Source: a virus
Reading direction: 5' to 3' (one strand)
Virus record (IMG/VR): IMGVR_UViG_3300025887_000177
Location: 1-21,119 of that record
DNA: 21,119 nt
Shown here: piece by piece, positions 1 to 6,309 of the stretch
Layout of the letters: each line of letters begins with the position of its first letter
Position numbering within the stretch: the first letter of the stretch is position 1
Made by a program: the position numbers and the translations under genes
The notes under the pieces: generated by a model
Told to the model about the DNA's origin: nothing
Seen by the model: only the letters and a program-made list of their open reading frames with translations
Database searches by the model: none

Positions 1-645
1 TTGAACCTGAAGTATATCTGTTGTGGACATAGCACCTAGTCCTGTGTAGTCAGTGTCAACACCACCTGCAGCATCTCTAGCTCTTATAGTAGGCTCTGAG
101 ATACTTGCCATAATGTCTGATCCTTTTCTACCCATGATCTCAGATGAGTAAACATCATATCGGATCTCATCCATAGATGGAGTTCCAATTAATTTTCCTA
201 AGAAAGATCTTTCCTGTGCAGGAGGATCTATCTCTGCACCCTCTACAAAATCAGGTGCTGCTTTCTTAATTAATTCTGAAGCAGTCATACCTGTAGATTC
301 GTATCCCTCTGCCATTGTTACTGCACTATTTAAAATATTAGGAGTAAGTCTACCAGATTTTAATTTATAGTTTTGGGCAACGGTATACAGACTTAACATT
401 TCTTTTGGATCTGTATCTAAAAGAGCTAAAGCCCTGTCTTCTTCAAGTCCGTTGCCTGTTAAGTAATCATAAGCTTCTTGTAATTGTGTTTTAGATTTCT
501 TTACTTCGTTACGCCTGTTAAGACCTGCTGTCCACAGGTACTCCTGCATAGCGTCAGATGTTTTTCGAGTATACTCTCTATTTTCTTCTAGTCTATCTGA
601 GAGAGCACCAAAGAAAGCACCTCTTCTTACTGCTTTTAGTACCAT
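1..645 (-). CDS. Unknown phage protein, N-terminal 215 residues (cut by left edge)
   Basis: An open frame runs from an ATG at 643-645 to the first base of the window with no stop, giving 215 residues that begin MVLKAVRRGAFFGALSDR. It starts 4 nt after the stop of the 170-aa gene. A GAGG ribosome binding site lies inside the end of that upstream gene (minus strand GGCGAGGTAATAAG before the ATG), which supports the start. The visible part is mostly predicted helical and charged, with a basic start and segments such as EENREYTRKTSDAMQEYLW and PKEMLSLYTVAQNY. I see no signal peptide, membrane segment or catalytic motif. I do not recognise the family. Its place at the end of the structural block, after a lysozyme-bearing gene and a giant low-complexity gene, would fit an internal virion or ejection protein, but this is inference only. 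Confidence 0.85.
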   Translation of the reverse strand, partial: MVLKAVRRGAFFGALSDRLEENREYTRKTSDAMQEYLWTAGLNRRNEVKKSKTQLQEAYDYLTGNGLEEDRALALLDTDPKEMLSLYTVAQNYKLKSGRLTPNILNSAVTMAEGYESTGMTASELIKKAAPDFVEGAEIDPPAQERSFLGKLIGTPSMDEIRYDVYSSEIMGRKGSDIMASISEPTIRARDAAGGVDTDYTGLGAMSTTDILQVQ

Positions 646-649
646 CTTA

Positions 650-1162
650 TTACCTCGCCATTAAACCTTTTGATTTTTCTTCTGTCATTTCTTCTTCAGG
701 TTTTTCTTTCACTGACTCAGCAGCTTCTTTTAAAACTTTAAAACCTTCATCTCTTTTATCTTTTGGTGTTGCCTGTACAGCACCCATGAGCATAGCAGCA
801 CGTTCTTCAGTGCTCATCACATCACCTTTAAAAGTTTCTTTGTACTCTACACCTGCCATGTCTGCAGACTTCATAATAAAAGATCTGATAATAGGCTCCG
901 CTATTAAGCTTACATCTATACTGTGAATACCACTGGCTACTGCACCTGACATCATGGAATCAGACAATACCTTTGCAGGTACTCCAAACTCAAGGGCATC
1001 AAGAATATTATCTATTACATTTTCTTGTGATACTCTATCCATGTGATACTTTACAGCATCGTTAAAATCTACTAACTCAGGTGGTCTTTCCCAAGGGTAG
1101 TTCTTTGGATAATCCGTAAGAGATTGTCCTGGTATTGCTGCCATAAGTGCTGCTTCTGTCAT
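650..1162 (-). CDS. Conserved phage protein with IPGQSLT / PWERPPE motif, probable structural
   Basis: 170 residues with an ATG at 1160-1162 and an AAGGAAG ribosome binding site ending about 10 nt upstream; the start lies 3 nt after the lysozyme-gene stop. The N-terminal motif IPGQSLTDYPKNYPWERPPE (residues 10-29) is one I recall from conserved, uncharacterised proteins of marine phages. The middle (about 45-110) looks like amphipathic helices with several small and Met residues (LSDSMMSGAVASGIHSIDV) and could contact membrane or protein, but no clear transmembrane segment is visible. The C-terminus (about 130-170) is highly charged (KEAAESVKEKPEEEMTEEK) and probably disordered. No enzyme motif is seen. 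Gene position suggests a virion component; the function is unknown. Confidence 0.85.
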   Translation of the reverse strand: MTEAALMAAIPGQSLTDYPKNYPWERPPELVDFNDAVKYHMDRVSQENVIDNILDALEFGVPAKVLSDSMMSGAVASGIHSIDVSLIAEPIIRSFIMKSADMAGVEYKETFKGDVMSTEERAAMLMGAVQATPKDKRDEGFKVLKEAAESVKEKPEEEMTEEKSKGLMAR

Positions 1163-1165
1163 TTT

Positions 1166-1948
1166 CTAATCTTCCTTCTTGTAGCCTTGAGTAAACAACT
1201 CAGCTTCAGCTTTTCTACGTTTTGTAAGTCCTTCTAATTCTTTACCATCAGAAGTGTTATACTCTAAAAGCATGTATGAAATTTCCTCATCGCCTCTTGT
1301 ACCATCTTCAATTAATTTATTAAGGTTCTTTGGCCCTGCATTATAAGTAAAACTAGTTAGTGCATCAACTTGATTGTCAGACCAATTGTAATTATATTTC
1401 TTTTTAGCTTTTAAAACATATTCTTTAGCTATTTTTATATCTTTATTCATAGCTTTTAAAGCTTGTTCTTTAGTTATTTTTTGGTTAGGCCCAGATGCTT
1501 TTGTACCGTATCCAATAGCTAACTTACCCACATCATTGTAGGGAGTAGATCTAAAACCTTCAAATCCTGCAATAAAACTTGCTACATTTCCTGAAGTTTT
1601 AACATCAGGGTCTTCCAAAGGGGGTTCAGTTTCTATAGATCTAGTGCTTAAACTAGCTTTCTTTTCTGTTAACTCTTGTTGTTCATCTAAACTTGCTATA
1701 GCTTCCATCCAACCACCTACTGTAGCAAGGAGATTATCATAGTCCTTACTACTAGATTTTTCTTTAGAGTCATTTTTGTTGCTCCTCATACCTTCTCTAA
1801 CTTCATCAGCATCAGGCACTGAAACCTTTTGAGCACCAAGTCCTGATGATAATTTATTTATAACACCAGGTTCCGCTATACTTAACTCAGGGTTAAGTTG
1901 TTGATTTAAATTTCTTTTTGCTATTATATCTTGTCTATCATCTAACAT
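1166..1948 (-). CDS. GH24/T4-lysozyme-like peptidoglycan hydrolase with long N-terminal extension
   Basis: 260 residues; ATG at 1946-1948 with an AGGA ribosome binding site 14 nt after the preceding stop. Residues 121-258 form a phage lysozyme (GH24) domain: catalytic-type Glu130 in AGFEGFRSTPY, Asp139 nine residues later, IGYGT at 145-149, then the helical signature DNQVDALTSFTYNAGP (191-206) and the C-terminal GLTKRRKAEAELF (240-252). Such enzymes cleave the MurNAc-GlcNAc bond of peptidoglycan. The residue before IGYG is Ala144, where T4 lysozyme has its catalytic Thr26. Residues 1-120 are polar, Ser/Lys/Glu rich and probably disordered, with no signal peptide or SAR helix. The extension and the location among virion genes suggest a virion-associated lysozyme used at entry; an ordinary endolysin delivered by a holin is the alternative. 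Confidence 0.88.
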   Translation of the reverse strand: MLDDRQDIIAKRNLNQQLNPELSIAEPGVINKLSSGLGAQKVSVPDADEVREGMRSNKNDSKEKSSSKDYDNLLATVGGWMEAIASLDEQQELTEKKASLSTRSIETEPPLEDPDVKTSGNVASFIAGFEGFRSTPYNDVGKLAIGYGTKASGPNQKITKEQALKAMNKDIKIAKEYVLKAKKKYNYNWSDNQVDALTSFTYNAGPKNLNKLIEDGTRGDEEISYMLLEYNTSDGKELEGLTKRRKAEAELFTQGYKKED

Positions 1949-1962
1949 ATTCTAATCCTAAG

Positions 1963-4900
1963 TTATAAACCTACTATAGTTGTAAAGAGATCAAAAATAC
2001 CTCTACCTTCTTGTCCTGCAGCTTGAATCTGAGCTTGTAATTCTGCTACATCTATTGAAGCATCAGCAGCCATCTTCTGAAGTATAATACTGTTAGCTCT
2101 TTCAGAGTTACCCTCTGACACTTGGAAAGCCATAGATAACATATCCCTTTCTCTCTGCCATATTGAGTCAAGGTTACTAGAAGTCAAAGAGTTTATAGTC
2201 TGAGCAAAGTTCATGTTGCTTTCATTCTGTGCAGCAGTGTTAAGTGTAGCTAAGTTCTGTCTCCACTGAGCGTTAGCCTGTGCTATCACCAAACCATTCT
2301 GTGCGTTGAACTGATCACGTTGTTGTTGTAACCCAGAGTTAAACTCACGTAAAGCGTTAACACTGTTTATGTTAAACTGATCCATAGCATTTTGTTGTGT
2401 AGAATTAAACTGTCCTGTTTGACTAGCTAAGTTAGCAAAGAACTGATTGGTCTGATTATCGTTTGCTGCATTAAACTGTTCAGATGCGTTATCTGCAGCC
2501 TGATCAGTAAACAAAGCCTGTATGTTTTGCTGTGCTTTAAACACTTCTGTTTGCTGTTTGTTAGATAGGTTAGTCATATCCATCTGTAAGAAATTCTGGG
2601 CATTTTGTACAGCAGCTTGTTGTCTGTTAGATAAGTTAGCCATATCAAGTTGAGATAAAGCAGCAGCCTCTGCCATAACACCTGCCTGTTTATTAGACAG
2701 ATTGTTTAACTCCATAGTGTTAGCTGCACGAGAATCCTCTAGAGCTATTTGCTGTTTGGAATTAAAGGTCATGTTGGCTACGTCAGCAATCTTAGCTGCG
2801 TTCTGCACACGAGCCTGAAACGCTTGATCAAACTCTTGGCCTATAAATGTAGCACGTTGTTGTGCAGCAAGCATAGCACGTTGCTGTCTGTTAGACAAGT
2901 TCTGTGCTTCAAACTGAGCCTGTGTCTGTGCATCCATTTGAGCAATAGGTAGTGCAGACTCCATAGCAGCCTGAACTATTGCTTGCCCTGCCATAGAAGA
3001 TGCACCAAGACCTCTTGCAATCATAGTACTCGTAGCGGCTCTCATAGCACCTGAAGCCCAAGCAGGTGTGTTACCACCCTCGAACTGAGCCATCAATCCT
3101 TCTAGCTGACCTTGAACTGTAGCCTGTTTACTTGGGGTAGCAGTCTTAGCTTCTTTAGCTTCAGCAAAAGCTGCAGCAGTCTCAGCGTTAGCAGAACCAG
3201 ATATAATTTCACTTTCACCTGTAACAGGATCTGTCTCTAGTTTTCTGGCTGTAGGTCCAGTTACATCTATTGCATTACCTTGTGCAGCTTTTATGTCTAA
3301 AGAAGAAGTACCCTCTTTAGGATCTATCGTTGAACCAGGAACTATAACTCCTTGTGCAGGTTTTAGTTTATCAGTTTGAGTTTGAACATCTGGTGCTACA
3401 GAAGTAGGGACCATTTGAGACACTGTAGGCATTATAGGCATAGCAGACTGTTGTACGTTACCTACTGTAGCAGCTTCAGCAAAAGGAGCTATAGGTGTAA
3501 CTTGACCTGCATCAATAGGTACAAAGTCAGGAGCAGTTGGTTGTATAAAAGATGGAAGTGCTTGGATAGGCTGCATAGTTTGACTTACCAAGTTGGAAGT
3601 CATTTGAGCTAGAGGATTAGGTGCAACAGGAGCAGGAGTAGGAGCAGGTGGAGGAGTAGGTGTAGGCGTAGGTATTGTATAACCTGTTGGATTTTTTTGA
3701 TACTCTACAAAATCAAAACCTGTAGGTGGCTTAAATACTTTTGTATCAGGACCAGAACCATAATTATATACCCCTTTTCCTGCAAGATTTTGATTAGGAT
3801 ATTTTGCTATTGTAGCTTCATCATAAGGAGTAAATCGTAAATCTGTAGGTATACCACCATTAGTAAACCCTCTAACAGGTCCACCTTGGTACATCTGCTG
3901 TATTGGTTGAGACATATTAGACATAGCTTGTCTGTACTTACCCATACGTGCAGCAGCAGCAGGGTTAGCTGCTAGAAAGTTATTTAGTTGTTGAGGTGGC
4001 CCATCAAATCCTAAAAACTTTTTAGCAAGAGAGACATCTCCACCTTCAGACATTGCAGTAGTGGTTGGAGCCTGAGTAGTCTTTTGTCTGTAAAATCCTG
4101 GAGGAACATAAGTAACAGGTTGACCGTTAAACTCTGTAATCATTATACGTTGACCTAGATCATTAACGTAATAAACAGTCTGGTATCCAGTTGTGTATTG
4201 TTGCCCAGATCCAGGGGCAGTAGTAACAAGTGTTTGTGGTACAGCACCTGCAGTACCTGCGTAGTGTGTCTTATAAGTTACTTGACTTGGAACAGCACTT
4301 GTTCCTGCTGTTGCCAGTGGTGCAGAAAAAGTTCCTGGAATAGCTGCCATAGGAGCAGGTAATCCTGCAACATAACTTGTTGTTGGAGATGTTATAGATG
4401 TAGGTACTGGAACTGAAGGTCCAGAAGAAACAGGAGCAGGAGGAGCAACAGGAGTTGGTTGATAAGTTACAGGAGATACTTGTTGAATAGCTGTTTGTGG
4501 AACACTAGGATTAACAACAGCTACTCCACCTGCAGGTACATTTTGGACTTCTGTTGCAGGAATAGTAGGTACAAAATCCCCACCGAATTGTGGTCCTGTT
4601 GGCCCAGGTACACTTGGACTTATAGGAACTGGAGCAGGTGCAGGTGCAGGTGCAGGTGCTCCTGGCACTGGTGCTCCTGGAACTGGTGCAGGTGCAGGTG
4701 CAGGAGTAGGTGTAGGAGTAGGTGTAGGTGTAGGTGTAGGTACAGGTGCTCCTGGTGCAGTATTTAATGCAGCCAAAGCATTCATGTAAGCAGGACGATT
4801 AACACCGTAATGAGTATCGTAAATATCACCCTCACCAATTGAAGCAATAGTTTCAGGTGATGTAAAGTCAGTCGGTTTTGGTTCATAACCTGCAGCTTGC

Positions 4901-5172
4901 ATTTCTTCTACTTTTTGATCAATAGTAGCTCTAGACGCATCAATCGCAGCTTGAGCTTGCTCCTCAGTCAAAACACCTTCCGCAACCGCATTAGAGATTA
5001 CATTTGTCTGTCGTGTAGCTAGATCTTTCTGAACAGCCTCTAAACTATTTTCATAAGCTTCCACAATGGCAGGATCTATATCAGGTTTAGGAACCGCATC
5101 ATACATAGCTTGGGCATCTGCCTCACTATAACCATAATTATCCATTATTGCCTTAACAATACCTTGTGTCAT
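1963..5172 (-). CDS. Giant low-complexity virion protein with Pro-rich linkers and helical 22-residue repeats
   Basis: 1069 residues; ATG at 5170-5172 preceded by AAAGGAA, starting 11 nt after the 84-aa gene. N-terminal residues 1-135 look helical and charged. Residues 136-190 are a (PT)n/(PA)n tract, and 200-370 are Pro/Thr/Val/Gln rich. Residues 373-445 hold a more conserved-looking island with SEGGDV, GGPVRGFTNGG and a Lys/Ala-rich helix. A second Pro tract lies at 499-520. Residues 685-1069 are strongly helical, Gln/Ala/Asn rich, with a 22-residue repeat (NLSNRQQ at 758, related copies at 802, 824, 846 and 868). The end is hydrophobic (GIFDLFTTIVGL). I infer a structural or internal/ejection protein, partly because it is followed by a lysozyme gene. 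No enzyme domain is visible. The glycine motifs resemble those in the protein at the right edge. Confidence 0.88.
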   Translation of the reverse strand: MTQGIVKAIMDNYGYSEADAQAMYDAVPKPDIDPAIVEAYENSLEAVQKDLATRQTNVISNAVAEGVLTEEQAQAAIDASRATIDQKVEEMQAAGYEPKPTDFTSPETIASIGEGDIYDTHYGVNRPAYMNALAALNTAPGAPVPTPTPTPTPTPTPAPAPAPVPGAPVPGAPAPAPAPAPVPISPSVPGPTGPQFGGDFVPTIPATEVQNVPAGGVAVVNPSVPQTAIQQVSPVTYQPTPVAPPAPVSSGPSVPVPTSITSPTTSYVAGLPAPMAAIPGTFSAPLATAGTSAVPSQVTYKTHYAGTAGAVPQTLVTTAPGSGQQYTTGYQTVYYVNDLGQRIMITEFNGQPVTYVPPGFYRQKTTQAPTTTAMSEGGDVSLAKKFLGFDGPPQQLNNFLAANPAAAARMGKYRQAMSNMSQPIQQMYQGGPVRGFTNGGIPTDLRFTPYDEATIAKYPNQNLAGKGVYNYGSGPDTKVFKPPTGFDFVEYQKNPTGYTIPTPTPTPPPAPTPAPVAPNPLAQMTSNLVSQTMQPIQALPSFIQPTAPDFVPIDAGQVTPIAPFAEAATVGNVQQSAMPIMPTVSQMVPTSVAPDVQTQTDKLKPAQGVIVPGSTIDPKEGTSSLDIKAAQGNAIDVTGPTARKLETDPVTGESEIISGSANAETAAAFAEAKEAKTATPSKQATVQGQLEGLMAQFEGGNTPAWASGAMRAATSTMIARGLGASSMAGQAIVQAAMESALPIAQMDAQTQAQFEAQNLSNRQQRAMLAAQQRATFIGQEFDQAFQARVQNAAKIADVANMTFNSKQQIALEDSRAANTMELNNLSNKQAGVMAEAAALSQLDMANLSNRQQAAVQNAQNFLQMDMTNLSNKQQTEVFKAQQNIQALFTDQAADNASEQFNAANDNQTNQFFANLASQTGQFNSTQQNAMDQFNINSVNALREFNSGLQQQRDQFNAQNGLVIAQANAQWRQNLATLNTAAQNESNMNFAQTINSLTSSNLDSIWQRERDMLSMAFQVSEGNSERANSIILQKMAADASIDVAELQAQIQAAGQEGRGIFDLFTTIVGL
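2503..2901 (-). repeat. 22-residue (66-nt) helical repeat in the giant protein
   Basis: Within residues 758-890, the motif NLSN(R/K)QQ recurs at 758, 824, 846 and 868, with a weaker copy (TFNSKQQ) at 802. These positions fall on an exact 22-residue grid; the positions expected at 780 and 890 carry diverged sequence. A 22-residue period equals two hendecads, the spacing expected of a continuous or right-handed helical coil. At DNA level the copies have diverged, so this is a protein repeat rather than a recent tandem duplication. Confidence 0.75.
4631..4760 (-). repeat. Hexanucleotide microsatellite coding for Pro-Thr / Pro-Ala linker
   Basis: On the plus strand the tract is made of ggtgca and ggtgta hexamers (caggtgcaggtgcaggtg, then taggtgtaggtgtaggtg) with interruptions by cctggcactggtgct. 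It encodes (PT)n and (PA)n, residues about 142-180 of the 1069-aa protein. Because the unit is six bases, gain or loss of a unit keeps the frame and changes only the linker length. A shorter, less regular Pro tract of the same kind lies at about 3620-3676. Confidence 0.85.
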
Positions 5173-5183
5173 ACTTTATTCCT

Positions 5184-5438
5184 TTATTTACCCATTGTCA
5201 TCCACACTGCACCTGCAATAAACGTCAGCAGTGCGACAGTGGCTAATTTAACTACAGTAGACCAGACAGACCTACGTGTGTCTCTCCAAGCTTCTAACAG
5301 ACTTCTCATCTCTATGATGTCTCTGGCTGCATCATCATCAAGTAACCCAATAGAACGCAGTGCCTCTTTAGCACCACGTCTAGCTGCGTTGTCTAGCATT
5401 TCCTCTAGATCGTCAGGGGTAAGTTTGATGTCACTCAT
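5184..5438 (-). CDS. Small C-terminally membrane-anchored protein, DUF6127-like (candidate holin)
   Basis: 84 residues. The ATG (5436-5438) shares a base with the upstream stop (TAATG), so translation is probably coupled. Residues 1-55 are a charged amphipathic helix (LTPDDLEEMLDNAARRGAKE, then the MRSLLEAWRDTRRS segment). Residues 61-81 (VVKLATVALLTFIAGAVWM) form one clear transmembrane helix, ending in GK. From memory the pattern matches DUF6127, a family of short single-TM proteins in alphaproteobacterial phages and genomes. Size, single TM helix and closeness to the lysozyme gene make a holin or other lysis accessory plausible, but the topology (cytoplasmic N-terminus, TM at the extreme C-terminus) is not diagnostic. 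A membrane-bound entry factor is the alternative. Confidence 0.85.
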   Translation of the reverse strand: MSDIKLTPDDLEEMLDNAARRGAKEALRSIGLLDDDAARDIIEMRSLLEAWRDTRRSVWSTVVKLATVALLTFIAGAVWMTMGK

Positions 5439-6295
5439 TACGTTTTATCCTCTAACTGTGGTGTGTTTGTCAAAGATGTTTTATCTAAGATGTTAAACCC
5501 TCTGCTGTTAGCAAAGTTACCTGGACAGTGAGCCCACTTGTCAGCTAACTGCTCTAGCCAATTTACAGTGTGGTGATGCTCTGGTGCTTTACCGTCCTGT
5601 ATTGTTTTGTTTTCCCACTCTAGGTAAGCAAACACTTCAGCCTGTGCCTGTGCTGCATTAATACCTAAGTCAAACAAGTATATCATATTACCTTCATCAA
5701 TAATACCCTGTCGTGGTCTAGCACTGTTGAGTGCTTGCTTCATGCAAGTCATAATATGGTACTTGATTTCTTCTAGCTCGTAGTCTTCTTCTGTCAGTTC
5801 TTCTTTACCTATCTTCTCCATTAGGTTGTCGTACTGGTTCGTAAAGAAGTTTAGCTTACGTACTGCAGCCTCAACGTAACCACGAGAGCTTGCTGCGTTA
5901 GCTTGCTTCTCTGTTATCTTTATCTCTAGCATCTCTTGCTCTAGTGGGTCAGTCTCATCTAGTAGCTTACGTTCTAGCTTCTTTAGTTTTACTTCATCCT
6001 TCTTCATCTTGAAGTAGGACTCTTGTAGTGCAGACTTAGTTTTTTCTATCTCAGCTAAACTGTGCTTAATAGAACGTATAGGTGTGATAGCTGTAACATC
6101 CAGTGTTACACTCATCATCTGTGAGTGAGACTTGTAGAAGTTACTTGATGCCTGTCGTATAGCAGGAGCATGGTCTTTGATATTAGCCAACATAGATTTA
6201 TATTCAGGCTTTGACATTGGTAGCTGAATGTCTATGTCTTGTGTGACCAGTTGTGTCTGATCCTCGTTGTAATTTTTTGATAAGTCTTTTAACAT
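5438..6295 (-). CDS. Conserved coiled-coil phage protein of unknown function
   Basis: 285 residues; ATG at 6293-6295 with AAAGGA just upstream, beginning 14 nt after the DUF7483-like fibre gene. Residues about 74-165 are strongly helical and charged with heptad-like spacing (KTKSALQESYFKMKKDEVKL and LEQEMLEIKITEKQ), consistent with a coiled coil. The C-terminal third looks globular: YLFDLGINAAQAQAEVFAYL (206-225), a His cluster EHHHTVNWLEQLADKW (239-254) and AHCPGN (255-260). The grouping of His240-242, His256 and Cys257 could bind a metal, but no known enzyme pattern is matched. No membrane segment is seen. I do not recognise a function. Its place between fibre and lysis-type genes allows a virion protein or a fibre-assembly helper. 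Confidence 0.83.
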   Translation of the reverse strand: MLKDLSKNYNEDQTQLVTQDIDIQLPMSKPEYKSMLANIKDHAPAIRQASSNFYKSHSQMMSVTLDVTAITPIRSIKHSLAEIEKTKSALQESYFKMKKDEVKLKKLERKLLDETDPLEQEMLEIKITEKQANAASSRGYVEAAVRKLNFFTNQYDNLMEKIGKEELTEEDYELEEIKYHIMTCMKQALNSARPRQGIIDEGNMIYLFDLGINAAQAQAEVFAYLEWENKTIQDGKAPEHHHTVNWLEQLADKWAHCPGNFANSRGFNILDKTSLTNTPQLEDKT

Positions 6296-6309
6296 TTTAA
6301 TCCTTTGTG

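Noticed and set aside
558-926. Plus-strand hydrophobic 122-residue frame over the left-edge genes
   Set aside because: It is antisense to two tightly packed minus-strand genes with clear ribosome binding sites. Its hydrophobicity comes from reverse reading of Lys/Glu-rich codons.
4459-4767. Plus-strand Arg/Cys/Ser-rich frame
   Set aside because: It is produced by reading the ggtgca/ggtgta microsatellite of the 1069-aa gene in another frame.
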